From NCBI RefSeq assembly GCF_020782235.1, contig NZ_JAJGNO010000003.1, forward strand, positions 124,001-188,000: a stretch of DNA of 64,000 nt. The letters run 5' to 3'. The stretch comes from Sphingobium naphthae (GTDB lineage Bacteria > Pseudomonadota > Alphaproteobacteria > Sphingomonadales > Sphingomonadaceae). The notes beneath the pieces were generated by a model. It was given only the letters and a program-made list of their open reading frames with translations. It searched no databases and was not told where the DNA came from. Shown here in pieces: positions 27,592-37,483 of the stretch; positions within the stretch are counted from its first letter, which is position 1, and each line of letters opens with the position of its first letter. A program made the translations under genes and the position numbers.

Positions 27592-28553
27592 CTCGCGGTC
27601 CTTGGCATGTCGCCGTCCTGATGGGCGGCTGGTCGGCGGAGCGGCCGGTGTCGCTGTCGAGCGGGGAGGGCGTGGCCAAGGCGCTGGAATCGCGCGGCCA
27701 CAAGGTCACCCGCATCGACATGGACCGCGACGTCGCGCGGCGCCTGGCCGACGCGCAGGCTGACGTGGTGTTCAATGCGCTGCACGGCGTGCCGGGCGAA
27801 GACGGCACGATCCAGGGCATGATGGACCTGATGGGCCTCACCTACACGCATAGCGGCCTTGCCACCTCCGTCATCGCGATCGACAAGCAGCTGACCAAGC
27901 AGGCACTCCTGCCCCATGGCATCCCCATGCCCGGCGGCCATGTCGTCGACAGCGAAAGCCTGTTTACCGCCGACCCGCTGCCGCGCCCTTATGTGCTGAA
28001 ACCCGTCAATGAAGGCAGTTCGGTCGGCGTCGCCATCGTGACCGCGGAGGGCAATCATGGCGATCCCATTGCCCGCGACAGCATCGGCCCGTGGCAGGAC
28101 TTCCCTCAGCTGCTGGCCGAACCCTATATTCGCGGCCGCGAACTCACCACCGCCGTGCTGGGCGGCGAAGCGCTGCTGGTGACGGAGCTGCGTCCGAAGA
28201 GCGGCTTCTACGATTTCGACGCCAAATATACCGACGGCATGACCGAGCATGTCTGCCCCGCCGACATACCGCCGGAAATCAGCGAAGCCTGCAAGGCGAT
28301 CGCATTGCGCGCGCATCAGCTGCTCGGCTGCCGCGGCGCATCGCGCGCCGATTTCCGCTGGGATGACGAGCGCGGGCTGGACGGCCTCTATCTGCTGGAA
28401 GTCAACACCCAGCCCGGCATGACGCCGCTCAGCCTCGTGCCCGAACAGGCGGCGAAGCTGGGCATCGACTATGCCACGCTGGTCGAAACGATCGTGGAGG
28501 AGGCGCTGGGCCGCGCCGCAACGCCGGGAAAGACGGGGCAGGGGCATGGCTGA
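27588..28553 (+). CDS. ddl: D-alanine--D-alanine ligase
   Basis: ATP-grasp enzyme making D-Ala-D-Ala for MurF. I start at the GTG at 27588, which overlaps the murB stop as GTGA and has GGAG upstream; the track-length frame adds ten residues from inside murB. The 321-aa product has VAVLMGGWSAERPVSLSSG near residue 8, ALHGVPGEDGTIQGMMD near residue 67, KPVNEGSSVGV near residue 142 and LEVNTQPGMTPLSLVPEQA near residue 276. Confidence 0.97.
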   Translation: MTRGPWHVAVLMGGWSAERPVSLSSGEGVAKALESRGHKVTRIDMDRDVARRLADAQADVVFNALHGVPGEDGTIQGMMDLMGLTYTHSGLATSVIAIDKQLTKQALLPHGIPMPGGHVVDSESLFTADPLPRPYVLKPVNEGSSVGVAIVTAEGNHGDPIARDSIGPWQDFPQLLAEPYIRGRELTTAVLGGEALLVTELRPKSGFYDFDAKYTDGMTEHVCPADIPPEISEACKAIALRAHQLLGCRGASRADFRWDDERGLDGLYLLEVNTQPGMTPLSLVPEQAAKLGIDYATLVETIVEEALGRAATPGKTGQGHG

Positions 28554-29490
28554 GGCACGGATAAGGCGCGGCGGCGCCGCGCGCATGAGCAGCGCCAAGG
28601 GCAGGGGCGCGGGCCGCGCCGGGCGCGGTCGCGCGCTCAAGCGGCAAAGCTGGGTCGATCGGCTGATCGAGCATCTTCCGGTCAGCGAAGCGACGCTTCA
28701 GCGCATGGCGAGCTGGGCGATCGTCGGCATCTTCGGCGCGATCCTTGTCGCCATCGCCATGTTCCTCGGCCTGCCCGAAATCGCGCGGCAACAGGCGGCG
28801 GACATCGCTGCGCGCGCGGGCTTCGAGGTCGAGAAGGTCGAGGTGCGCGGCGTCGAGCGCATGGACGAACTGCCGGTCTACAACATCGCGCTGGGCCAGG
28901 TTGATCGATCGATGCTCTCGCTGGACCTGCCCCATGTCCGCGCCGAAATGCTGAAGCTCGGCTGGGTCAAGGATGCGCGCATATCGCGTCGCTTGCCCGA
29001 CACGCTGGTGGTCGACATTGTCGAGCGCGATCCGGTTGCGGTGTGGCAGCATGACGGGCAACTGCATCTGATCGATGTGTCCGGCGTCGTGCTGCAGACG
29101 GTGTCGGCCAGCGCCATGCCCGACCTGCCGCTGGTCGTCGGCCCCAACGCCAACCGCCAGACTGCCGGGCTCAACAAGCTGATGGAGAACGCCCCGGCGC
29201 TCAAGCCGATGCTCGCCGGCGCGACCTGGGTCGGGAACCGCCGCTGGGACCTGCGCTTTCAGTCGGGGGAGACCCTTTCCCTGCCGGAAGGGGATACGCA
29301 ATCGGCGTCGGCGCTGGTGAATTTCGCGCGGATGGACGGGGTGAACCGGCTGCTCGGCCGTGGCATCGTCAAGTTCGACATGCGCGATCCGGATCGCTTC
29401 GTCCTGCGCCTGCCGCAGGGCCGGGTGGAGGAAAAACCGGTCGAGGCGGCGACGAGCGCCGCTGCCCCGGCGGAAGGCGAGGAAGGCTGA
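28546..29490 (+). CDS. ftsQ: Cell division protein FtsQ
   Basis: Bitopic divisome scaffold binding FtsB/FtsL. I start at the ATG at 28546 (MAEARIRRGG), with AGGGG upstream and an 8-bp overlap with ddl. The 314-aa protein has a strongly basic 60-residue cytoplasmic tail, one membrane segment (AIVGIFGAILVAIAMFLGL), a POTRA domain (FEVEKVEVRGVERM) and the FtsQ/DivIB beta domain with RLPDTLVVDIVERDPVAVWQ near residue 150. The C-terminal tail is Ala/Glu-rich. Confidence 0.96.
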   Translation: MAEARIRRGGAARMSSAKGRGAGRAGRGRALKRQSWVDRLIEHLPVSEATLQRMASWAIVGIFGAILVAIAMFLGLPEIARQQAADIAARAGFEVEKVEVRGVERMDELPVYNIALGQVDRSMLSLDLPHVRAEMLKLGWVKDARISRRLPDTLVVDIVERDPVAVWQHDGQLHLIDVSGVVLQTVSASAMPDLPLVVGPNANRQTAGLNKLMENAPALKPMLAGATWVGNRRWDLRFQSGETLSLPEGDTQSASALVNFARMDGVNRLLGRGIVKFDMRDPDRFVLRLPQGRVEEKPVEAATSAAAPAEGEEG

Positions 29491-29495
29491 AATCC

Positions 29496-30779
29496 ATGGC
29501 GCAGCCCAAGGTCGAAAAGCTCATCACGGCGGTCGACATTGGCTCCTGGAAGGTGTCCGCGCTGATCGCCGGGCGCACCGACACGGGCGAACTGGCGATC
29601 CTGGGCACGGGTCAGCGGGAAAGCCGGGGGGTGCGGCGCGGCTTCATCGCCGATATGGAGCGCACCGAACTGGCCGTGCGCGAAACGGTGGAGCAGGCCG
29701 AGCGCGTCGCCGGCACCAATATCGAGGATGTGTGGGTCAGCTTCTCGGGCGGTAGCCTGGTGAGCGATGTCGTCACGGTCGAGCGCGACATGGGCGGCTA
29801 TCGCGTGGAACAGCCCGACATTGACGATCTGCTCACCACCGGCCAGCAGGGCATCGACCCCGATGGCCGGATCGTGCTTCATGCCCAGCCGACCTGCTTC
29901 ACCATCAATGGCAAGGTGCCCGTCAAGAAGCCGCTCGGCATGCATGCCGACCTTCTGGGCGTCGACATTCATGTCGTGCTGGCGGACGGCGCGCCGCTCG
30001 CCAATCTCGACCTGTGCGTGCGCGGCGCATATCTGAACGTCAATTCGATCGTCGCCTCGCCGATTGCGACGGGCCTGGCCTGCCTGTCGGAGGAGGAGCG
30101 GGATCTTGGCGTCGCGCTGGTGGAAATGGGCGCGGGCGTCACCAATGTCTCGCTTTATGCCGGCGGCATGCTGGTGGGTCTGCATTCCATTCCGATCGGC
30201 GCGTCCGACATCACCGATGATATCGCCTCCTCCTTCGGCATCCGCCGCAGCCAGGCCGAGCGGATCAAATGCTTCTATGGCTCCGCCATGCAAAATCCTC
30301 GCGACTTTCGCGAGATGATCGAGATCGCGCCGCCCCATGGCGACGTCGCCGTGCCGGGCCAGGCGGCCGGCCCCAATGCGGAAGGCGGCAAGATCACGCG
30401 CGCGGCGCTGGTGGGCGTGATATGCGAACGGCTGAACCAGATCATGACCGAAGTGAACGCGGCGCTTGCCGGCATGGGCTTCAACTCGACCGGACGGCAG
30501 GTGGTGCTGACCGGCGGCGGCGCGGAAATGAAGGGCATCGCCGACTATGCCCAGGGCGCGCTGGGCCGGGCGGTGCGGATCGGACGCCCCAGGGGCTTGT
30601 CCGCCCTGCCCGAAGCGCATAGTGGCCCGGCTTTCGCGACTTTGGCGGGTCTGGCGCTTTACGGCGCTTCCAACCCGGTTGATCTCCGCACCATGGCGCC
30701 TGCGCCGCAGACCGTGCATCGTCTGGGCGCGCCGCTGTGGTGGCAGCGCATGATGCGGGCGATCAAGGCGAACTATTGA
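29496..30779 (+). CDS. ftsA: Cell division protein FtsA
   Basis: Actin-like ATPase tethering FtsZ to the membrane. The 427-aa protein starts with ITAVDIGSWKVSALIAG (phosphate-1 loop) and has GTGQRESRGVRRGFIADMER, VEMGAGVTNVSLYAGGML near residue 210 and VVLTGGGAEMKGIADYAQ near residue 335. The C-terminus PLWWQRMMRAIKANY is the usual amphipathic membrane-targeting helix. It starts 5 bp after ftsQ. Confidence 0.98.
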   Translation: MAQPKVEKLITAVDIGSWKVSALIAGRTDTGELAILGTGQRESRGVRRGFIADMERTELAVRETVEQAERVAGTNIEDVWVSFSGGSLVSDVVTVERDMGGYRVEQPDIDDLLTTGQQGIDPDGRIVLHAQPTCFTINGKVPVKKPLGMHADLLGVDIHVVLADGAPLANLDLCVRGAYLNVNSIVASPIATGLACLSEEERDLGVALVEMGAGVTNVSLYAGGMLVGLHSIPIGASDITDDIASSFGIRRSQAERIKCFYGSAMQNPRDFREMIEIAPPHGDVAVPGQAAGPNAEGGKITRAALVGVICERLNQIMTEVNAALAGMGFNSTGRQVVLTGGGAEMKGIADYAQGALGRAVRIGRPRGLSALPEAHSGPAFATLAGLALYGASNPVDLRTMAPAPQTVHRLGAPLWWQRMMRAIKANY

Positions 30780-30886
30780 ACGAATTTGGGCAAAGACGAA
30801 ATTAGGTGGTTCAATCCCCTATTTTCTGGTGTTAACGATTAATGACGATGTCGCTTCCTGACGAGGAAGCTGAGGGAGCAGAATAT
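30780..30886 (+). promoter_or_regulatory. ftsA-ftsZ intergenic gap, possible internal ftsZ promoter
   Basis: At 107 bp this is the only sizeable gap without a repeat inside the cluster, and it is more AT-rich than the surrounding genes. It holds TTAACGATTAA at 30832-30842 and ends in GAGGGAG, the ribosome site for ftsZ. A separate ftsZ promoter here would be normal for alphaproteobacteria, but I cannot assign -35/-10 boxes. Confidence 0.4.
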
Positions 30887-32365
30887 ATGAGCATTGAGAT
30901 CAGCCCGCCTCATGTGGACGAACTGAAGCCGCGCATCGCGGTGATCGGTGTCGGCGGCGCGGGCGGCAATGCCATCGCGAACATGATCGCCGCGTCGGTC
31001 GAGGGCGTGGACTTCATCGTCGCCAATACCGACGCGCAGGCGCTCAACAGCTCGCCGGCCGAACGCCGCATCCAGCTTGGCCCTCAGATCACCGAAGGCC
31101 TGGGCGCGGGATCGCGTCCGGAAATCGGCAAGGCGGCCGCGGAAGAGACGATCGCCTCGGTCGAGGAAGCGCTCAATGGCGCGCATATGTGCTTCATCAC
31201 TGCCGGCATGGGCGGCGGCACCGGCACCGGCGCCGCTCCGGTCATCGCCAAGGCCGCGCGCGACCGCGGCATCCTGACCGTTGGCGTCGTGACCAAGCCC
31301 TTCACCTTCGAGGGCAATCGCCGCATGAAGTCGGCGGAAAGCGGCATCGAGGAACTGCAGAAGCATGTCGATACGCTGATCGTCATCCCGAACCAGAATC
31401 TCTTCCTGATCGCCAATCCGAACACGACCTTCAAGGAAGCGTTCCAGATGGCGGACGAAGTGCTGCAGCAGGGCGTGCGTTCGATCACCGACCTCATGAT
31501 CATGCCTGGCCTCATCAACCTCGACTTCGCAGACGTGCGTTCGGTCATGGGGGAAATGGGCAAGGCGATGATGGGCACCGGCGAAGCCGAAGGCGACGGC
31601 CGCGCGCTCCAGGCGGCCGAAAAGGCGATCGCCAACCCGCTGCTCGACGGCGTGTCGATGCGCGGTGCGAAGGGCGTCATCGTCTCGATCGTCGGTGGCG
31701 ACGACATGCGCCTGATGGAAGTGGACGAAGCCGCCAACCATATTCGCGAACTGGTCGATCCGGATGCCAACATCATCTGGGGCAGCGCCTTCAACGACAA
31801 TCTCAACGGCAAGATCCGCGTCTCGGTCGTCGCCACGGGCATCGACAATGATGTCGGTGGCCAGGCCGCGCCGCTGACCCAGCCGTTCAGCTTCGCCAGC
31901 CGCCCGGCCGTGTCTGTGCCGCAGCAGGCGGCGCGTCCCGCGCCCGCCGCGCCGGTGCCCGCGCCGCAGCCGGCCGCGCCCACGCCGCCGGCCGAGCCGG
32001 AAACGCTGGAACTGGACGTGCCCGAAGCGCCTGCGCCCGCGCCGATGGCGCCCCCGGCTGCTTCGGCTCCTGCGCCGACGCCCGCGCCTGCACCCTTCTC
32101 GCCGCCCAAGCCGGCCGCCATCTTCTCGGACGAAAATCCGGATGAGGACGAGCTGGTGCTGGGCGCCGACAACGCCGAAACGCCCGCGCCGGCTCCTGCG
32201 CCCGCCCCGGCGCAACCCGCCCCGCGCGTCGCCACTGGCGGCACGCTGTTCGAACGGATGGCGGGCCTGACGCGTGGATCGGAAAAGGCGCCGGGTTCGA
32301 ACGCTGACGAGGGTACGCCGGGCGTCGACATCCCCCGCTTCCTCAATCGCCAGAGCAATCAATAA
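30887..32365 (+). CDS. ftsZ: Cell division protein FtsZ
   Basis: Tubulin-like GTPase forming the Z ring. I start at the ATG at 30887, with GAGGGAG 8 bp upstream; the in-frame ATG at 30842 adds an acidic leader not typical of the family. The 492-aa protein has [18 protein letters not shown] near residue 15 and the tubulin signature [17 protein letters not shown] near residue 105. The GTPase body ends near residue 320. A roughly 150-residue Pro/Ala linker follows, then the C-terminal peptide DIPRFLNRQ that binds FtsA and other partners. It closes the dcw cluster. Confidence 0.99.
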   Translation: MSIEISPPHVDELKPRIAVIGVGGAGGNAIANMIAASVEGVDFIVANTDAQALNSSPAERRIQLGPQITEGLGAGSRPEIGKAAAEETIASVEEALNGAHMCFITAGMGGGTGTGAAPVIAKAARDRGILTVGVVTKPFTFEGNRRMKSAESGIEELQKHVDTLIVIPNQNLFLIANPNTTFKEAFQMADEVLQQGVRSITDLMIMPGLINLDFADVRSVMGEMGKAMMGTGEAEGDGRALQAAEKAIANPLLDGVSMRGAKGVIVSIVGGDDMRLMEVDEAANHIRELVDPDANIIWGSAFNDNLNGKIRVSVVATGIDNDVGGQAAPLTQPFSFASRPAVSVPQQAARPAPAAPVPAPQPAAPTPPAEPETLELDVPEAPAPAPMAPPAASAPAPTPAPAPFSPPKPAAIFSDENPDEDELVLGADNAETPAPAPAPAPAQPAPRVATGGTLFERMAGLTRGSEKAPGSNADEGTPGVDIPRFLNRQSNQ

Positions 32366-32401
32366 GGGTGCGCGCGGCCCGGCCGCGCGTCTGCCTGCCA
32401 G

Positions 32402-32441
32402 AGCGCGCCGTCGGCCGTCCGGAGCGGCCCGGCGCGCTTTT
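32402..32441 (+). terminator. Terminator after ftsZ
   Basis: AGCGCGCC and GGCGCGCT form an 8-bp stem with a long GC-rich loop and end in TTTT, about 40 bp after the ftsZ stop. A second palindrome (CGCGCGGCCCGGCCGCGCG, 32371-32389) lies just before it. Confidence 0.75.
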
Positions 32442-32489
32442 CGCTTCGGCTAATTTCCCATTCAGCATGGCATCGGCTAAGAGGGAAAT

Positions 32490-34424
32490 GTGACAAAGTC
32501 TCTTCCCTGGATCCTCGCCGCGCTGCTCGCCGCGCATCCCGCTTCCGCCCAGACCGATCAGGCCGACCTGGTCCGGCCGCTTGGCGCTGCCGACCTCAAC
32601 AGCAATCTTGCGCGGCTCGCCGCCAACCCGCGCGACGTCGACGCGATGATCGGGGCGGGCGAGGCGGCGCTGGCGCTGGATGACCCCCATGGCGCAGCGG
32701 GCTTCTTCGCGCGCGCCGACGCGATCCAGAGTGGCAATGGCCGGATCAAGGCGGGGCTGGCCCGCGTTATGCTGAAGCTTCAGAACCCGACCGAGGCGCT
32801 GCGTCTGTTCGATCAGGCGCAGCGGCTGGGTTTCCCCGACGGCAGCATCCTGATGGAGCGCGGGCTGGCGCGCGACCTGACCGGCGACCAGGCAGGGGCC
32901 CAGCGCGACTATCAGGCCGCGCTTGCCCGATCGCCCGACAATGCCGAACTGCGCCGCCGCTACGCCGCCTCGCTGGGGATAGCCGGGCAGGTGGACGCGG
33001 CGGAAAAGATGTTGGAGCCGCTGCTCTACAAGAGCGACCGCGCCGCCTGGCGCTATCGCGCCTTCATCTATGCGATGAACAACCGCCAGGCCGATGCCCG
33101 CAAAGTGGCGGAGCAGACGATGCCGGCGCAGTTGGCGGCGGCGATCACGCCCTATATGCAGAAAATGCCCTATCTGACCGCGCAGCAGAAGGCGGCGGCA
33201 GTCCATTTCGGGCAGTTCCCCTCGCAGATCGGCACGACCATCGCCGCCGTCACGCCCACCGCGCCGCCGCCGGCCAGCGCGCCGGCAGCGACCGCGCCCG
33301 CCACGCAGGTTGCGCAGGTCGCCGCGCAGCCTGCGGCGCAGGCCAAGCCTCGCCCGCTCAGCCGCGCCGAACAGCGCCGCCAGCGGCGCGAAGCCGCGCG
33401 GCTCGCGCGCGTGGAGGGCAGGGTGGCGCCCACGCCGGCTCAAAGCCAGCCGACGCAAGCCCAGTCCACGGCTACCCCTACGCCCGCTCCCACCCCCAGC
33501 CAACCGACGCCGACGACCGCCCCCAGCACGCAGCCGCGCCAGCTTGCCCAGGCGCAGACGGTCCAGCCTCTGCCGGCACGACCCGCCCAGCCAGTCGTCC
33601 AGCCCTTGCCCCAAAGGCCGACAACGCCCGCGCCCTCCACGCCCGCGCCCTCCACACCCGCTCCGACAACCACCGCTGCCGCGTCGACTGTCCAGGGCCC
33701 GCCTGCGCCAGGCTTTGAGTCGATCCAGGGCCCGGCGTCTCCGTCTGCAACACCCGCCGCCGCCGATCCCGGGACTCAGCGCGACGGAACGGTCGTCGCT
33801 CGCGCGACTACGCTCCCCGCTACGCCGGCGGCGCCACAACCTGCGCCCGCCTCCGTCCCCGCCACGCTCCAGCCTGCCGCATCGCCGCCGCCCGCGCCCA
33901 ATCCCGAGGCGACCCGCACCCTGGCCGACATCATCCGCGCCATCGACGTGCCCGATGCGGAGCGGCAGTCGACGGTTGCCGCCGTCGATCTGAACGAGAT
34001 CGCGGCGATGCAGGCCGAGCGTCGCGCCGAGCGCGAAGCCGCCGCTGCGGCCGCCGCGGCCAAGGCGAAGAAGGAAGCGGCCGCCAAGGCCAAGGCGGAA
34101 GCCGCCGCCAAGGCGAAGAAGGAGGAGGAGGAAAAGAAGCGCCTTGCCGACAATCCCGCGCGCAACTGGCTGCAGGTCGGAGTCGGCCAGAGCAAGTCGG
34201 CGCTCGCCTTCACGATGAAGCGGCTGCGCGGCCAATATGACAGCATCGCGCCGCAGGATGCCTGGACCGCGCGATGGGGCCAGACCAATCGCCTGCTGGT
34301 CGGCCCCTTCGCCAGCTTCGCCCGCGCCAAGGAACTGGAAACCAAGCTGAAGGCCGCCGGCGCCGACGTGTTCGCATGGAAAAGCGACGCGGGGGAGGTA
34401 GTCGAGACGCTGGCTGGCGAGTAA
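32490..34424 (+). CDS. Exported TPR- and SPOR-domain protein
   Basis: A 644-aa periplasmic or envelope protein starting at a GTG (GAGGGAAAT upstream) with a signal peptide cut near HPASA-Q. Residues 35-230 form TPR-like helical repeats (AAGFFARADAIQSGNGRIKA, RGLARDLTGDQAGAQRDYQAA). Residues 255-480 are low-complexity Pro/Ala/Thr/Gln, including a TPAPS tandem repeat. A Lys/Ala/Glu-rich helix precedes a C-terminal SPOR domain (WLQVGVGQSKSALAF, RLLVGPFASFARAKELETKL). SPOR domains bind denuded glycan at the septum, fitting its place right after ftsZ. Confidence 0.88.
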   Translation: MTKSLPWILAALLAAHPASAQTDQADLVRPLGAADLNSNLARLAANPRDVDAMIGAGEAALALDDPHGAAGFFARADAIQSGNGRIKAGLARVMLKLQNPTEALRLFDQAQRLGFPDGSILMERGLARDLTGDQAGAQRDYQAALARSPDNAELRRRYAASLGIAGQVDAAEKMLEPLLYKSDRAAWRYRAFIYAMNNRQADARKVAEQTMPAQLAAAITPYMQKMPYLTAQQKAAAVHFGQFPSQIGTTIAAVTPTAPPPASAPAATAPATQVAQVAAQPAAQAKPRPLSRAEQRRQRREAARLARVEGRVAPTPAQSQPTQAQSTATPTPAPTPSQPTPTTAPSTQPRQLAQAQTVQPLPARPAQPVVQPLPQRPTTPAPSTPAPSTPAPTTTAAASTVQGPPAPGFESIQGPASPSATPAAADPGTQRDGTVVARATTLPATPAAPQPAPASVPATLQPAASPPPAPNPEATRTLADIIRAIDVPDAERQSTVAAVDLNEIAAMQAERRAEREAAAAAAAAKAKKEAAAKAKAEAAAKAKKEEEEKKRLADNPARNWLQVGVGQSKSALAFTMKRLRGQYDSIAPQDAWTARWGQTNRLLVGPFASFARAKELETKLKAAGADVFAWKSDAGEVVETLAGE

Positions 34425-34434
34425 GGGGCGGGGC

Positions 34435-35595
34435 ATGACGATGCTCGCCTCCTATGCCTGCCATCCCGCCGCCAGCCGCGGCCGCCTCCATCCCGAGCCG
34501 GGCGGGGAGATGCGCGGGCCGCGCGACGTCTTCCAGCGCGATCGCGACCGCATCATCCATTCCATCGCCTTTCGCCGCCTGCGCCACAAGACGCAGGTGT
34601 TCGTCTCGCCCGATGGCGATCATTATCGCGTCCGCCTGACCCACAGCCTGGAAGTCGCGCAGATCGGCCGCACCACCGCGCGCACGCTGGGCCTCAACGA
34701 GGATCTGACCGAAGCGCTGTGCCTGGCCCATGACATCGGCCACCCGCCCTTCGGCCATGCCGGCGAGGATGCGCTGGAGCAGGCGCTCGACGCCCATGGC
34801 GGGTTCGATCACAATGCGCATACGCTGCGCACGCTGATGCTGCTGGAAAGCCCCTATCCCCGCTTCCGCGGGCTCAATCTCAGCTGGGAAATGCTGGAGG
34901 GCCTGGCCAAGCATAATGGTCCGGTCGATCGACCGGGCTGGGCGATGCGCGAACTCGACGCGATGTTCCCGCTCGACCTTGCCAGCCATGCCTCGCTGGA
35001 GGCGCAGCTGGCCGCGATCTCCGACGACATCGCCTATGACAATCATGACATTGACGATGGCCTGCGCGCCGGGCTGCTGACGCTGGAGCAGCTGCTGGAA
35101 GTGCCCTTCGTGCGCGCCTGCTGGGATCGGGTGCGCGCCCGTTATCCCGATGTGGCGCAGGATCGGCTGCTGCGCGAACTGGTGCGCGAACAGATCGGCG
35201 TGATGGCCAATGACCTGATAGGCGCCACGCGGCGGAACATCGCGGAATCGGGCGTTCGGACGGTCGCGGACGTCCGCGCGCTCGGCCGCACCCTGGTCTG
35301 TTTCTCGCCCGAACTGGCCGCGCAGGAGCGGGCGCTCAAGCGTTTCATGTATGCGACCCTCTATCATCATCCCGACCAGCTGGCGGCCGCCGATCGCGCG
35401 CGGGTGATCGTCACCGACCTGTTCCGCGCCTATCAGGATGATCCCGCCCTGATGCCGCCCGAATGGCGCGACGAGTGCGCGCTGGAGGAGCCGACTCGCA
35501 GCCGCCACATCGCCGACTTCATCGCCGGCATGACCGACCGCTATGCCGAAAAGCGGCACCGGGAAATCTACGGAGCGCTTGCGCTGGCCGATTGA
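34435..35595 (+). CDS. dgt: Deoxyguanosinetriphosphate triphosphohydrolase-like protein
   Basis: HD-domain dNTP triphosphohydrolase, releasing triphosphate from dNTPs and lowering the dNTP pool. The 386-aa length fits the short dGTPase-like type. Metal ligands are visible: YRVRLTHSLEVAQIGRT near residue 67, LAHDIGHPPFGHAGE near residue 97 and ISDDIAYDNHDIDDGL near residue 197. FRRLRHKTQVF is the usual N-terminal block. It lies 10 bp after the SPOR-protein gene, so it is probably cotranscribed. Confidence 0.93.
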   Translation: MTMLASYACHPAASRGRLHPEPGGEMRGPRDVFQRDRDRIIHSIAFRRLRHKTQVFVSPDGDHYRVRLTHSLEVAQIGRTTARTLGLNEDLTEALCLAHDIGHPPFGHAGEDALEQALDAHGGFDHNAHTLRTLMLLESPYPRFRGLNLSWEMLEGLAKHNGPVDRPGWAMRELDAMFPLDLASHASLEAQLAAISDDIAYDNHDIDDGLRAGLLTLEQLLEVPFVRACWDRVRARYPDVAQDRLLRELVREQIGVMANDLIGATRRNIAESGVRTVADVRALGRTLVCFSPELAAQERALKRFMYATLYHHPDQLAAADRARVIVTDLFRAYQDDPALMPPEWRDECALEEPTRSRHIADFIAGMTDRYAEKRHREIYGALALAD

Positions 35596-35653
35596 CGCGC
35601 CCCGTCCTTTGTCGCAATGCGCATCTCGTCTCCGGCGGATTCGTTCGTCGGGC

Positions 35654-35857
35654 ATGATGCGGGAGAGCATGGGAAGCCTTTGAGGCCGCCCCGTCGCCGA
35701 AGGAGCAACCGCCCCGGAATCTCTCAGGCCAATGGACCGCATCATGTGCAAGGCACTCTGGAAAGCGGACGGCTCGCCCGTCCCACCGAAGGGGTAAGCT
35801 GGTCGGCCGCAAGGCCGCTGGTCAAAGCTCTCAGGTTCCGTGACAGAGGGGGTGGCA
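35654..35857 (+). ncRNA. Tandem glycine riboswitch upstream of gcvT
   Basis: Two glycine aptamers in a row. Aptamer 1 (35654-35745) is closed by ATGATGCG/CGCATCAT and holds GGGAGAGC, CGCCGAAGGAGCAA and AATCTCTCAGGC. Aptamer 2 (about 35746-35857) holds CTCTGGAAAGC, CACCGAAGGGGTAAGC, AGCTCTCAGGTTCC and GACAGAGGG. These are the conserved glycine-riboswitch blocks. It fills most of the 322-bp gap between dgt and gcvT, about 60 bp before the gcvT start. In known cases glycine binding turns expression of the cleavage operon on. Confidence 0.96.
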
Positions 35858-35917
35858 GCAACCCGGCCCATCGGGCAGGATGACGCTGTCGCCACGCACT
35901 CATCATGGAGGCCGCTC

Positions 35918-37069
35918 ATGTCCGGCACTGACGACGTCGCCCATCTCGAAGAAGATCTGCCGCTGCAGGATCTGCCGCTCGATGCCTGGCATCGTGCCAA
36001 GGGCGCGCGCATGGTCGGCTTCGCCGGCTATCACATGCCGATCCAGTATGAAGGCATCATGGCCGAACATGCCTGGGTGCGCGAACAGGCCGGCCTGTTC
36101 GACGTCAGCCATATGGGCCAGCTCAGCTTCTCGGGCGAGGGCGTGGACTCTGCGCTCGAACAACTGCTGCCCAGCGACATTCAGGGTTTGAAGCCCTTCC
36201 GCCAGCGCTATTCGATGCTGCTGGACGAAGAGGGCGGCATTCTCGACGACCTGATGGTCTCGCGTCTGGGCGATGGCGCGTTCGACGGCGCCGACATCTA
36301 CATGGTCGTCAACGGCGCGACCAAATATGACGATATCGGATGGATGATCGAGCATCTGCCCGATGAGGTGGTCATGAACCATATGGACGAGCAGGCGCTG
36401 CTGGCGCTTCAGGGTCCGCAGGCCGGCGATGCGCTCGCCAGCCTCATTCCCGAAACCGCCGACCTTCTCTTCATGCAGTCGGGCCTGTTCACCTGGCGCG
36501 GCGTGCCGCTGTGGATCAGCCGCTCGGGCTATACCGGCGAAGACGGCTTTGAAATCAGCGTTCCGGGCGAGGATGCGAAGCTGCTGGCCGATGCGCTCTG
36601 CGCGCTGCCGCAGGTCAAGCCCATCGGCCTTGGCGCGCGCGATTCGCTGCGGCTGGAGGCGGGGTTGCCGCTCTACGGCCATGACCTGACGCCAGCCGTC
36701 AGCACCATCGCGGCGGATCTCGGCTTCGCGATCCAGAAGCGGCGGCGCGAAGAAGGCGGCTTCATCGGCCATGCGCGCGTGATGAAGGAACTGGCCGACG
36801 GGCCGGGCGCGCGCCGCGTCGGGCTGCGCATCGAAGGCCGCCTGCCTGCGCGCGAAGGCGCTAAAATCTACGCCGGTTCGGTCGAAGTGGGCGCGGTCAC
36901 GTCGGGCGGCTTCGCCCCCACCGTCGGCGCGCCGATCGCCATGGCCTGGGTCAGCACGCCCCATTCCGCGATCGACACCGCGCTGGAAATAGAAGTGCGC
37001 GGCAAGCGTATAGCCGCTGCGGTCGCGCCGATGCCGTTCGTTCCGCACCGGTACCGCCGCAAGGCCTGA
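35918..37069 (+). CDS. gcvT: Glycine cleavage system T protein (aminomethyltransferase)
   Basis: Transfers the methylene group from the H-protein intermediate to tetrahydrofolate and releases ammonia. I start at the ATG at 35918, with GGAGG upstream; the longer frame reads into the riboswitch. The 383-aa protein has [19 protein letters not shown] near residue 29, [10 protein letters not shown] near residue 58, [17 protein letters not shown] near residue 195 and [16 protein letters not shown] with the folate-domain Asp region near residue 240. It is the first gene of the gcv operon. Confidence 0.97.
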   Translation: MSGTDDVAHLEEDLPLQDLPLDAWHRAKGARMVGFAGYHMPIQYEGIMAEHAWVREQAGLFDVSHMGQLSFSGEGVDSALEQLLPSDIQGLKPFRQRYSMLLDEEGGILDDLMVSRLGDGAFDGADIYMVVNGATKYDDIGWMIEHLPDEVVMNHMDEQALLALQGPQAGDALASLIPETADLLFMQSGLFTWRGVPLWISRSGYTGEDGFEISVPGEDAKLLADALCALPQVKPIGLGARDSLRLEAGLPLYGHDLTPAVSTIAADLGFAIQKRRREEGGFIGHARVMKELADGPGARRVGLRIEGRLPAREGAKIYAGSVEVGAVTSGGFAPTVGAPIAMAWVSTPHSAIDTALEIEVRGKRIAAAVAPMPFVPHRYRRKA

Positions 37070-37098
37070 TTTCATCATCTCCGCAGGGGAGTATCTGT

Positions 37099-37470
37099 AT
37101 GAGCCGTTATTTCACCGACGAACATGAATGGATCGATGTCGAGGGCGAAATCGCCACCGTCGGCATCACCGACTATGCGCAGGAGCAGCTTGGCGACATC
37201 GTGTTCGTCGAACTCCCGGCCGAAGGCACCACGTTCGAAAAGGGCGATGACGCCGCCGTGGTCGAATCAGTCAAGGCCGCGTCCGACGTCTATGCGCCGA
37301 TTTCGGGCGAAGTGGTCGAAACCAATAGCGCGCTGGAGGACGAGCCTGCGCTGGTCAACAGCGACGCCGAGGAAGATGGCTGGTTCTTCAAGCTGCGCCT
37401 GACCGATGCGACCGAACTGGAAGGCCTGATGAACGAAGCCGCCTACAAGAAGTTCGTGGCGAGCCTCTGA
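37099..37470 (+). CDS. gcvH: Glycine cleavage system H protein
   Basis: Lipoyl carrier shuttling the aminomethyl group between P, T and L proteins. The 123-aa protein has the lipoylation site in [16 protein letters not shown], with the Lys near residue 60. YFTDEHEWI and [20 protein letters not shown] are standard H-protein blocks. It is 29 bp after gcvT, and the repeat that follows separates it from gcvPA. Confidence 0.98.
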   Translation: MSRYFTDEHEWIDVEGEIATVGITDYAQEQLGDIVFVELPAEGTTFEKGDDAAVVESVKAASDVYAPISGEVVETNSALEDEPALVNSDAEEDGWFFKLRLTDATELEGLMNEAAYKKFVASL

Positions 37471-37483
37471 TGCCTGAATAAGC

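Noticed and set aside
30832..30842. TTAACGATTAA before ftsZ as a CtrA box
   Set aside because: CtrA full sites have TTAA-N7-TTAA; the spacer here is 3 nt. It may be chance in an AT-rich gap.
30842..30886. Earlier in-frame ATG for ftsZ
   Set aside because: The ATG at 30887 has a strong ribosome site and gives the usual FtsZ N-terminus; the extra acidic leader is atypical.
33628..33670. Short tandem repeats that might suggest a CRISPR or VNTR array
   Set aside because: They encode an in-frame TPAPS repeat in the low-complexity stalk of the SPOR protein; there are no spacers.
35840..35917. Upstream extension of gcvT
   Set aside because: It would start inside the second glycine aptamer; the ATG at 35918 has GGAGG at proper spacing.
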